Source of the DNA: Aplidium turbinatum
Taxonomy: Eukaryota; Chordata; Ascidiacea; Aplousobranchia; Polyclinidae
Direction of reading: 5' to 3'
Assembly (NCBI GenBank): GCA_918807975.1
Contig: OU964918.1
Location: forward strand, 7,192,001 to 7,256,000
Length of the DNA: 64,000 nucleotides
Notes under the pieces: generated by a model
What the model was told of the DNA's origin: nothing
Database searches by the model: none
What the model saw: only the letters and a program-made list of their open reading frames with translations
Program-made: the position numbers and the translations under genes
Shown here: positions 21,843-32,800 of the stretch, in pieces
Layout of the letters: every line of letters starts with the position of its first letter
Position numbering within the stretch: the stretch's first letter is position 1

Positions 21843-22563
21843 CCATCAATATTTCATGCTTAGCCCATGATCAATAATTTTATGTGGCTAAATTTCTTAA
21901 AATGCATTTATATGATCACGCATTTGAAGATTGGAAGTTTTATATTCCACCTTGTCATTTAGCAACACATTCTGCAAGAAAGCCCATATTGGGCGCATAT
22001 GGCAAAAACAAAAAAACCCACATAAAACCCACATGCCCACAAGCCCATTAAAATAGTATGTGGGGCCCATATGGGCTTGCTGGCTGGGATACTTCTCCAA
22101 CCTGATAACGGATAGCTTTAACACTGTCAATGAGAAAGAATATTATTTCAATTTTTATTTTACGTTTCAGTAGTATTTTAAACCTCGTAATACAGAAAGA
22201 CCCCCGCTAGCGCGGGGCCCCTTCAAGGTGCGGGGCCCAATTTGATCTAATCGGTCAAATCGGCCTAAAACCGGCCCTGCTTGAGAGTTAGTCGCACATT
22301 TAACTGTTTGCTTAGTGCTTGTCAGCTGGATAAAATTTCCGTCTTTTATCCAAGTAATCTGTTCTGTAGTGACAGTTTTAGAGGCGTACGGTGTTGCGTC
22401 CCATTTTCGATAGCCGCGGGCTAATTTTACAGGAATACACTTTGAATAGACATTTCAAAAGAGTGTTTATTTTTCGGTCATTACATGCAGACGAACGGAT
22501 TTGGGAATCTTATGCTACAATTTTTCCACGAAGAGATTATGGTTTACCGCTGTGACCAACGTC

Positions 22564-22915
22564 TTTAATTTTCTTTTGTGCTTCTGGAACTGACAATAAC
22601 ACGTCTTTATTATTTGTGCTTCTGTAGACTACCAACCAGCAACAAAAGTTTTTATTATTTATGGTAACAACGGTAAACCATAATCTCTTCGTGGGAAAAT
22701 TGTAACATAAAGTTCCGGGATCCGTTCGTCTGTATGCATTATGCAATGACCGAAAGAAACACTTTTCTGAAACGTCTATTCAAGAATTGTATTTCTGTAA
22801 AAAATAGCCACTGGCTGTCGAAATTGGGATGCAACACCGTACGCCACTAAAACTTGTCACTACAATACAAATTACTGAGATAAAGACGGAAATTTCGTCC
22901 AGCTGGTAAGCACGC
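22564..22915 (-). mobile_element. BEL/Pao copy A: rest of leader and 5' LTR remnant
   Basis: On the minus strand, an LTR-like stretch (about 22915-22662) ends with TGTTACCA and is followed by leader sequence that stops at the ACGTC duplication made by copy B. It is related to, but clearly diverged from, the LTRs of copy B, consistent with copy A being older. The outer part of the LTR is not recognisable; a SINE-like tail abuts it. Confidence 0.75.
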
Positions 22916-22990
22916 GTAACTACCAGGAACAACCAATCAAGGATTTGTCAGTCCGTGGATAAAGATTCAAAACCAACCAACCAATTTGCA
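22915..22990 (+). repeat. SINE family 1, 3' end fragment
   Basis: The words AACTACCAGGAACAACC, CAGTCCGTGGATAAAGATTC and a CCAA-type simple tail match the 3' part of the SINE at 54279-54513, which ends GATAAAGATTCAATCAATCA. Only the tail region is present. Confidence 0.5.
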
Positions 22991-23792
22991 GTGGGCTACG
23001 TTAGCGATGTCAAAATAAATGTTCATGAAAAGAAATTGAGTGTTGATTGCAGAAATCCATGTTCTTCAGACGAAAGAGCAATGCAAAATTCATGAGGAAT
23101 CAGAACAGGGCAAGAAAGATTTTTTTGTTTTCAATTCAATTTCTTTTTTTTTTGTATAAGTCATGATGAGTTGAACAATATTATAACAAGTAAAGCAGTA
23201 ATGATAAATTTAACAATAGAGTACAGAAACAAAACCAAAAAAAGAAAAAGGTAGCAAAAATTTCGTTTTGATCTGAAAAAGTTCGTTTCGAACAACCGTA
23301 GTTTTTACCTACTGTACATTTAAATAGACAAAAAAAGTTGAACATCTGGCAACAGGGACGACATCGACGTAGGACGACATCAGCAGGGGACGACATCGGG
23401 GGACAACATAGGTGACATTCAGCAAATTACATCGCAATCAACTCTAATAGTTAGAGTTAATAATTACTGTAATTTAATTATGTTTAGTGGTAAAAATATA
23501 ACTGCAGTCTAGCATTGAGAGGTGAAATATTTGCGGCAACTTCGACCAGCGACTTCGGCTTTGTTCTATTTTGATAGATTTGATGTGATTTAAGATCATA
23601 CAATGCAATAAAGCGATTGATACATTTACACAGTAGCCTAGGCTGCTGTATTTGATTAATCGATGTTGTCTGATAATTAAAGTGTAATTTTGCAACCTAT
23701 TTATGCATGAAAAGCCTAGTTTAAATATTTTTTGTGTTTGTTTGTTGCTAGAACAGTTAGGTATTTGTTTTGGTTTTGAGAATTGTGCAAAA
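22991..23792. other. Upstream region of the stomatin gene
   Basis: This probably holds the promoter and 5' UTR of the stomatin gene. I see an imperfect repeat of GGACGACATC (about 23355-23405) and a fragment GCGACTTCGGCTTTGTTCTA (23548-23567) that belongs to the repeat family at 6208-7307. No TATA box at a convincing position was identified. Confidence 0.4.
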
Positions 23793-23874
23793 ATGCAGAA
23801 ATTGAGCAATAATCCGGACATGCCCTCTCGATCACAGCAAAGCAGTGCACCATACAACCAAAATATTAATTTAG
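23793..23874 (+). CDS. STOM: Stomatin exon 1
   Basis: ATG at 23793 opens 27 codons of polar, Ser/Gln/Asn-rich sequence and ends in phase 1 at a GTTTGT donor. The single leftover base G completes GAC (Asp28) with exon 2. The call rests on the matching phase and position; this tail is not conserved between stomatins, so it is less certain than the other exons. Confidence 0.7.
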
Positions 23875-26800
23875 GTTTGTAATTTTGAACATAGTATTTT
23901 CGGTTTTATTTAAACTCGAATGTAACAAAGTGATGTTGTTTTGCCAAATTTTCCTTTTGTTGGTTTTGTTACTGTATTTTCTATTTCACAATATCATTTC
24001 TTTTGCATTCTGACAAAGAAAAATAAATTGAATTGAAAATTGCTCTGAGCTGGTTCAGTATTTTTGCAGCTTAATTTCCAATTAAAAGTTACCAGTACCG
24101 GTACAGTGTTTTAAGGAATTGTGGTAACTTAAGCTCAATGAGTGCAAACCATGATATAACACCAGGGTGGAGTCGAAATATTCAAGTTTATATGAAATTT
24201 CTGAACTGAAGGTGCTAGAATTAACTTTAGATGATGCTGTGAAGGGTAAGTACATCTATGTGCTGCCCTCAAAATTAGCTTCCATCTACAACGGCAAAGA
24301 CATTGCCGTCGCCAAATCTGCAAACGTTGGGTTGCGGCGGCAATTGCCGTATGCTTTAATCAAACGAAATTTTATGCGCTTCTTCATTGTGTCACACGGC
24401 GGTAGCCCTAAGCATCACGCAAGCTATTTTATGCGCGGACAATGTTCTTGTGAACTGTAAAAAGTTTGCAATCTTGTAAATACTGCGCAAAAGTTATTCT
24501 TTCATCAAATGCTTATTTACCGTCGTCGTTGCGAATATAAATCATGGTGAAGGAAGATACAGTTAAAAAGTGCAATTTATCTGTTATAGGTTATCAAACA
24601 GAGGGAGCAGAAGGAAAAGTTAGAGTGGTATTTTGCAAAATTTGTAAGGAATTTTATGCCGGAAACAAATCGGACTTAGAAAAGCTACGGGGTCAAGTTA
24701 AAAAAGTAGTACGAAATTGGATAAACGGTTCTGCGGCAGTAAAGAAAAATAATGCTTCCGATCATATGGCCTCGCGCGTTCATGAACGACCAGTTTTGTG
24801 TCTTCAAGTAATCCAGTGACAACGCGACAACCTCATCCTCCGATACAGCATCTGATGATTCCGATTCTGACTAGTTCTTTATCATATCAAACAGACTTTG
24901 TGTTGCTCTCAGTATCTCCCAATTGTGCCGAAATTATGTTACTGCATACGTAAATCGAAGCAATCTTCTCGCAGGGAGCTATTAATTTGTTACCGGTACC
25001 TGATTGTGCAATTAACGTATTTTATGATAAATCAACGTTGCTAGATGTTGAATTAATATAAAACAAACGTAAATTTCTTATTGGGCATTGTTGTTACGCA
25101 TTATAACCCACCAGAAAAATTAAATCAATTTGTGCTGACTCAAATGTTGAATCAACTGTTTGAGTCAGCACATGCTGATGTTTCTGCTGATTAAACTCCC
25201 GCTGCGAGTAAATAACACAGAACAATTTTTGTCCTAATCAAGTGCTCATTTTGCGACATCATTTTTATTGCCGTAGCAGAATGGCCATTATGACGTTTGC
25301 GGCAGCATTTACCACGGCAATTGCCGTGTGCCGCTGCTAATTTCGAGGACTGTATGTGGGATTGTCATGGATAAGCTTAAGTTTTACGAAAAATCTGCTG
25401 GTCACTCGATCAAACCGAATGTGTAGCCTCGTGCCTGAGTTTCTAATTAATCTCGATGTAAAGTATTATGATATACCATCTAAACATTTTCTTTCAGACA
25501 AAGGAGACCCGGACTATGGCTGTTGTGGTTATCTGTTGTTGATGCTATCCTGCCTCATCATTCTAATCACCTTTCCTGTTGCCATTTGCATGTGTATCAA
25601 AGTTTGTACAGATGTTTTCTTATCTGCAATTTTGTATTGCTCTTATCATGATTGGGTAGAAAAAATGGTACCCGGACATTTTGCCAAAAGGACATTTTGC
25701 CGAAAGGACATTTTGCCGAAAGACATTTTGCCAAAACTCCTTTTTGTGTTATACATATGTATCGATATTCTCCACAGTGTGTTTTAGTCTATCGTTCATA
25801 ACCATAGTCCTTTCGGCAATTTGTCCATCGGCAAAATGTTCTTTCAGCAAAATGTCTTTCGGCAAAATGTCTTTTCGACAAAATGTCCGTGCACGGAAAA
25901 AATAACTTTTGACGCTTGAAGTTTTGTGACTTGAAATATTATAGACTTAATGGTGCTTTTTTATTTGTATCCAGGCTTACACCCGGTGATTGAAGATTTA
26001 GATTAAGTAGATGGGAAAGCAAGGAAGCCAATCTTTGTGTCCACCTTCAGGCAGGGTCTGCTACTATTCGACGGATCCGATTCGGCGACAGCCTTTTTAG
26101 GCAAGTTCCCTATTCGACGATTTTTTGAAAATCCAACGACGCCCTGTGTAAATCCAACGATTGAATATTATTCAATATTCAGACATTGAATCAGTGTAAA
26201 TACAAACTGTTAGGCTAATTGGGTTCTTTGAACAAATCGTTCCCTTTTGTACACGATTTCAACATCTGGCCACGTTAAAACGATGTAATTGCCTTTACAT
26301 TACATTTAAAAGTTTTGTTTACATCAAAAATTCTTTGACTGTTTTGAGTTACAGCATCGTTTTGTGAAAAAGGTTGTTTTGATGTAAAATATATATATTT
26401 GAAATATCATATAAAATCAACAAATAGCTTATTTAAAAAATGAATGGCATGACGAATGACATAAAGTTACAAACATGACACAAAGAAGGTAGATGACGTA
26501 GGATACATGTCAATTTTATGTGAGCAAACATTTTAATTTAATATTTCAAACATTTTTCGCTAAATTTCATTTTAATTTATTTTTCTTTGTTGGAATGCAA
26601 AAGAAACGATATTGGGGAATAAAATTCAACATTGTTTAAATAAACAGAAGGCGTCGTTGGATTTACAGAAGACATCGTTGGATTTTCAAAAACTTGCCAA
26701 ATAGAGAACTCGCCGAAACGGACCATTTGGCTTCAGGCATGCCTTTAAGTGTCCTGCCAGAGACACATTCGCATGCTCTTGAGCAGTGTTGAACCGACGT

Positions 26801-29800
26801 CCTATCGAGTGCTATCTGACAGTTTTGCATTTTCTGAGGATGCCCATTTTAAGAATGTAACAGCCATTCATATACATAATATATTACCTGCTGGTGATAT
26901 ACAATACATGGAATGGAATGATAAGTAAACTATCAAAACCTGACATGTATTTATACAATTATGACATGGTCACATGCTTGCATTGGAATGGCTCGATTCG
27001 GATATGACTGATTTGGTGCCGAGATGCTGTCAAACAGCGTTTCATGATTATAATACAATTGTCTACACAGAGATGGAAGTTCTCTGAAACCCCATGATGG
27101 CAGATTTAATGAAATTATATACAATAGAGATTATTTAGAGAGTGATCAACTAAGTTAAAACCTAGTTCCATAATATCCAAACAACGTCAAACAACGTTTC
27201 ATGAACTTATTTCAAATTTAATAATTAGGGCTATTTTTATTTTGACCTAAAAAATTTTTTTTGACTTTATTTTTATCAAATTTTGACTTTATTTTGACCT
27301 AACGAAATTACTTAGCCTATTTGTAGAGGGCACAGTTCTTCCTTGGATTGATACCAGTTTCCCAAACATAATATTTTGTCGATTTCAGAACCACACGTAA
27401 TATTTTGTTGAAAAGTCGGTATGTTTTATGGATTATAAAAAGTGTGTCGTGCTTTTTGGCGATAGAAAAATTTCGACAAGTCTGTCTAACTTTTGTTGAA
27501 GACGATTTAGCTTGCTTAGGCATTTTTTGTATTACAGAATGTCAGTAGGCTATTCCTAAAATCCAAACTGTTAATCTTTGAAAAGACCACGTTTGTGAAG
27601 AGGGAGTGTTTTATAAAAATATTTAAATACATAACGATGAATAAACAAGGGACAATTTGCGATAAAAATTACTGCTGAGTGCTGATCTAAGTGGGCATTG
27701 TTGTAACATATTTCCTGCTTTTATGAGTTAATATGGTTTAATTGTGTCGCTGTTCCTAATTTACAATGCTTCCACGAGGATTTTGACAAAAATTACTCTC
27801 AAGAAACACAAAAAGTTTGTCAAAAGCCATAATGTGGCAAATTTCGACTTTATTGTCAATTTTGACTTTATTTTGACCTATAAACTTCTTAGAAACAGTC
27901 CCCTAGGTGCTGAAAACAACATTATTCTTTGATTCGTGGATAAACAAGGTCCTTAAAAAATTTTGACTTTATTGACTTTTGCGGGCCCTAGTAATGATCT
28001 GCATGAAGACAGAAGTTCTTGAAAATCTCATGACGCTATGCGTTTAGAGCAGTGAATCCCAACCACGGCCCATTCGGCCACATGCTGCCCATAACCATTC
28101 TTCTTGCGGCCCTCATTGATGCCGCAAAAAAGATTATTTGTTAGAGAAGAATTGCTAAAATGGCGAGAATGCATCAGTGGGAAGTAAAACTAAATACCGC
28201 AGCTGATTGGCGAATCATCATCTTAACCAGCTTTAGCTATTTGCATCTTCCAAGAATCGGAATGGCCCGTTTCGGCGAGTCCGATTCGGCGATTCCGATT
28301 CGACTAGTCCGATTCGGCGAGTGCCCTATTCGGCGAGAGCTCTTTTCGGCGAGTGCCCTATTCGGCGAGTTTTTGAAATTTTTAAAAGGAAATTATCGGG
28401 TACCGTAGCCTAATTGCAATTGCCGTTTTTACATCGTTTTAACGTCGCTAAACGTTGAAATCGTGCAGAAAGGAATAAAAAGAAAATGTTTGAACTATTA
28501 ATTAAATTAAAATTCGTCATGTCAGTTCAGTTGTTTTTATTTCTGACCATCATATGAAAAACAATACACGTCAACATAGCAAAGGTAGAAGCGACAATTC
28601 ACGTCAACATAGCAAAGGTGTAGAAAAAGGTAGAAGCGACAAAACGCGAACGTTAAAACGTGCTTGTGACCGAAGTAAGTTATTGAGTTGAAAGAAATTT
28701 GGCAAGGTTGCATCACCTTCAAAAAAATTTAAGATATGAAGGAAAAATAAAACAAAGAAAATGTTACAAAAAAAATAATGTTTATGTCTATAAGTTAGTA
28801 CTTTTGAATAGTTAAAATCATAGGCGCCTAATTATTTTTTTAGCCGTGGGGGCGAAAGCGTGTTTCATCAGCAGCAACGTAAATTCAGCGAAATGTCACG
28901 CAGATGGATGACGTAATTATGTCGTCACACTAGGATTGCTTTTATTGCCACACTCGGAGTTATCGCTACGTTCGACCTACCGTTAATTATTATAAACAAA
29001 GCTCGACCAAAACACATGCTATGCGTCTGCGTTGGCTAGCGGTTGATGGACTGCGACTCTTTAAGCTAAACGCAACATAAAGTTTAGCAACGAACTAGAT
29101 TTATTAGCATGAAACAAGAGACGAAAAGGTTTACTAAAAGGTATACTGTAAATGAAATGAAAATACTAACTTGATCATATGCTTGAAAATATACCTGTTG
29201 AAAGCAAAATCGTTCATGTTTACATCAATTCAACAGCACGTCACCTTTAATAAATTTAAAAGTTGCTGACATCCGCAAACAGCCCTTGAAAAATAGTTAC
29301 AGAGAGACGTTTGATTAAGTTTTCGACTTGACATTGCTCCCTTTTCACTACAATATCGCAACTCATGGCTGACCAGCTTTCAAATTTCAATTCGCTGTAA
29401 TACGCCCGTTTTCGTGTTGCAGATGAAACAAAAGATGCGCATATTCCCCGCCTTTGATCGGGTTTCTATGGCAACGGACGTGTGTGCGCCATGCAGTTTG
29501 CGCGAGTCAGTTGTTGTGTTGATTATGCCGCTTGTGCGACTGTGCGCAATGCGGTTTGTACCAGCCCTTGTTACGTTGGTTAGTGGTAACCTCGGGCCGA
29601 GACTTCAAGTTCATTTTCACAGCAACCGATTCACTGTCGCGACAATTCTCTGCAGAGGTTTCGACTTTCGAAAGCGACAGGAGGCTGTTTGCAAGCGCAT
29701 TAAGTTAAACGCACGCTGCGTCAACGTAGCAAATTATGTTGTTTTTGGGTGCATTCAACATCTGATGACATTAAATCGACGCAAAATGGTAGATTTTTGC

Positions 29801-32800
29801 TATGTCACAGGCAGCAAAATCTGTCATTTTAACATGACAGATTTTTTTGTCTGGGGTGGGATTGTAGCATCGCTACTCGTTCTAGTGATTATTTACTGCG
29901 AAGCTGTTGCGGTTTGTATTTAAAAATGTTTTCCTGCTGCCGATCGCTAGTTCATCTATTGTTTTATGTATCAATGCCGCATAAAAAGTTGCTCCCACGC
30001 GGAAATATGCGTGGGGGCCTGGCCCCCACGGCTTAGGCGCCTATGGTTAAAATGATTAGTTTGGATCAACAAATGTGTGACCTACACTCCTACAGCTTAG
30101 ATTGAAAGGAAATTATCGGGTAGGCTACCGTAGCCTAGTTATACCGACCAGCAAAAATTTGTTCCAAGAACCCAGTTAGCCTAACAGTTCATTTTTACAT
30201 TGTAGTAACAGAATGAAAAGGCTAACCAAATGTGTGGCCTATCGTTTTAACGTCGCTAAACGTTGAAATCGTGTAGAAAAGGGTGCTTTTGCTCACTAGG
30301 ATACGTTGAAACTGAGAAACATTCACAGAAGCCCTACGATACGTTGCATTTTTAAGATAATGTATTCAGACGTTGAATCAATGTACAAATGAAATGTTAT
30401 GCTAAATGGGTTCTTGGAACAAATCGTAGGGCTTCTGTGAATGTTTCTCAGTTTCAAAGTATCCTAGTCAGCAAAAGCTCCCTTTTCTACACGATTTCAA
30501 CGTTTAGCGACGTTAACACGATAGGCCACACATTTGTTTAGCCTTTTCATTCTGTTACTACAATGTAAAAATGAACCGTGTTCTTGGAACAATTTTTTGC
30601 TGGTCGGGATAACTAGGCTACGGTACCCGATAATTTCCTTTCAATCCAAGCTGTAGGCCACACATTTGTTGGTCCAAACTAATCATTTTAACTATTCAAA
30701 AGTACTAACTTATAGACATAAACATGATCTATTTTATTATTTTTTTGTAACATTTTCTTTGTTTTATTTTTCCTTCATATCTTAAATTTTTCTGAAAGTG
30801 TTGCGACCGTGCCAAATTTTTTTCAACTCAATAACTTACTTCGGTCACAAGCACGTTTTAACGTTCGCGTTTTGTCGCTTCTACCTTTTTCTACACCTTT
30901 GCTATGTTGACGTATTGTTTTTGATATCATGATCAGAAAGAAAAACAACTGAACTGACATGACGAATTCAAGCACGTTTTAACGTTCGCGTTTTGTCGCT
31001 TCTACCTATGCTATGTTGACGTGTATTGTTTTTCATATGATGGTCAGAAATAAAAACAACCGAACTGACATGACGAATTTTAATTTATTATAATAGTTCA
31101 AACATTTTCTTTTTATTCCTTTCTGCACGATTTCAACGTTTAGCGACGTTAAAACGATGTAAAAACGGCAATTATAATTAGGCTACGGTACCCGATAATT
31201 TCCTTTCAAAAATTTCGAAACCTCGCCGAATAGGGCACTCGCCGAAAAGGGCTCTCGCCGAATAGGGAACTCGCCGAATCGGACTAGTCGAATCGGACTC
31301 GCCGAATCGGACTCGCCGAATAGTAGCAGACCCTCCAAGAATACCCCTCGTTTTGGAAAACTTGCCACACCCTCGACATGAGGATTATTTCATGGCCTGT
31401 ATAATCAAAATTGGTTGATGATGATGATGATTACTAAAAAGTCAAGTCAAAATCAAGTTTCATAATAAATTGATTTGTTTGTGTTGTGTTTTTTCTTTTG
31501 TTGTGACCCTTTTCAAAATTTTGGTTTTGAATTTGGCCCTCGCGTTATGGTTGAAAACCACTGATTAAGAGAGATATACCGGCATAGGCGCCAGGTTTTG
31601 AAAATTGGCGGGGGGGCAAACTTTTTAGCCGACTGATTGCTTACATTCAAAATGCTGATGTTTGTTTGCGTCTATCTGCCATTGCATATCACCAAGCTTT
31701 ATAATGAAGGCTCAGGCCTCGAAATTCACGGCGGACATGTCCGCTGTCACAGCATGTGATGTCCGCGGGAAGTGCCATCTAGATCGGTCATATTTGTCCG
31801 CCGAGAAATAACATAGGAACTAGCGATACAAATGGTCATTGCATAGCACGAACAATTGTTGCGATAATATATTTTCCAGCGCATTCTAGCGCGCATCTTA
31901 AAATGTGAATACTGTATCCCTTACCGTAGCTTCCATTCAAAGAGGAAAACTTTCGATTTTTACATTGCTTCAACGATTGATGACATTGAATCAGCGTAAC
32001 AAAGGTGAATTCTTCGCTAAGAATCGATAGGAGTGCAGGTACTTCTACACTAATCACGCGCAATTTAGTTTAAGTTTTACGTCACAATGTCTGGCTTTGA
32101 TCTCCGAGTAATAATGATACGGCAAGGTTGGTTACTAAATTAGATTAATACGAGTAGGCTATTACAGCAAGATGCAACAAAATTTGTTAAGTTTTGGTAT
32201 TACAGTATGAAAGAAAACACCCAAGGAAAATTCACTTTCGCTCACATGACACGCAAAAATAAACTTAAACAAAAAAGCCTGTGAAACTTTGAACGGCAGA
32301 AAATAGTAGCGTTAGTGTAGAAATTTTCCGACTCCTGCCCAGAGCATTGTGACGCAATAAGCCACACGACCTCGTTCGGGAGAAGTTAATCAGTTATGTG
32401 ACGTATTGACCAGCTACACGGCGCTTTGACTCTTCAAGCGCAAGTCATTGGTCTGATGAAAGCCTTTCAGAGTGACTTTACTGATTTTTTAAAAAGCCTT
32501 CTAAAACCGTAGTTATAGTTCTGAAATGGCGAAGAATTATTATCAAGATAAAGTGGTTAAGCATGACGATCGACGGCTAAAACTGGTGTGTCCGCAGTGG
32601 GACATGTTTGTCCGCCGTCAACAAAAACGAATTTCGAGGCCTGTAGGCTACTTCGAATTATATGCTGGTCACTTTGAACTTTAGCTCTTAATACGCGTAG
32701 ATACTAAACTGAGCAAACCGCACCTCGTCATTGACACTCCCAAGAAAAAACAAAGCGGAAGAAATGAAGAAAAACGTTTTTCAATCATTGTTACTGTGCT

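Larger units (their letters stand above)
20501..22088. mobile_element. 1.6-kb TIR element of the CCCAG type, inside the hAT transposase
   Basis: The ends are CCCAGCCAGCAAGCC and its inverted copy (GGCTTGCTGGCTGGG), followed by TATATGGGCCCCACAT and its counterpart. AT is found on both outer sides, a 2-bp duplication. Removing the element with one AT restores the transposase frame through GEVYDAL, which supports the boundaries. The interior has a 31-bp tandem array (21492-21842), a pair of about 60-bp direct repeats (20762-20822 and 21312-21375) and a small open frame. End sequence, duplication size and subterminal tandem repeats resemble the element at 2205-9570. Confidence 0.8.
17189..22279 (-). 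mobile_element. 5.1-kb hAT transposon in the 3' LTR of copy B
   Basis: The ends are CAGGCCCGGTGCTAGG and, reversed, CAGGGCCGGTTTTAGG. CTTGAGAG flanks both sides (17181-17188 and 22280-22287), an exact 8-bp duplication, and the 5' LTR shows the empty site with a single CTTGAGAG. The transposase lies on the minus strand at 19522-20457 and continues beyond a nested element at 22089-22140. The N-terminal part of the protein is not present. A second hAT (17301-19383) and a CCCAG element (20501-22088) are inserted inside. Confidence 0.9.
10479..22558 (+). mobile_element. BEL/Pao LTR retrotransposon, copy B, inserted in copy A
   Basis: Direct LTRs of 542 bp (10479-11020; 16918-17188 plus 22288-22558) begin TGTTCCCGAC and end TGTGACCA. 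ACGTC flanks the element on both sides (10474-10478 and 22559-22563), the 5-bp duplication usual for BEL/Pao. The parts seen are 5' LTR, leader (interrupted by a DNA transposon), gag from 15279, a short 3' untranslated stretch and 3' LTR (interrupted by an hAT). No pol was seen, so it looks like an internally reduced, non-autonomous copy. The LTRs differ at about nine positions by eye (under 2 percent), so it is young relative to copy A. It is broken mainly by loss of pol and by the two direct insertions. Confidence 0.88.

Noticed and set aside
21483-21849. Three long overlapping minus-strand frames as genes
   Set aside because: They are translations of the 31-bp tandem repeat in all three frames; the period is not a multiple of three, so every frame stays open.
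25602-25787. Extension of stomatin exon 2 through the open frame to 25787
   Set aside because: Residues after CIK do not match stomatins, the frame enters a fold-back element, and exon 3 at 33404 supplies the expected continuation in phase 0.
29414-29923. 169-residue frame as a membrane protein gene
   Set aside because: It lies wholly inside a non-autonomous hAT in an intron, matches no family I know and has no splice or promoter support; the hydrophobic end is not enough.
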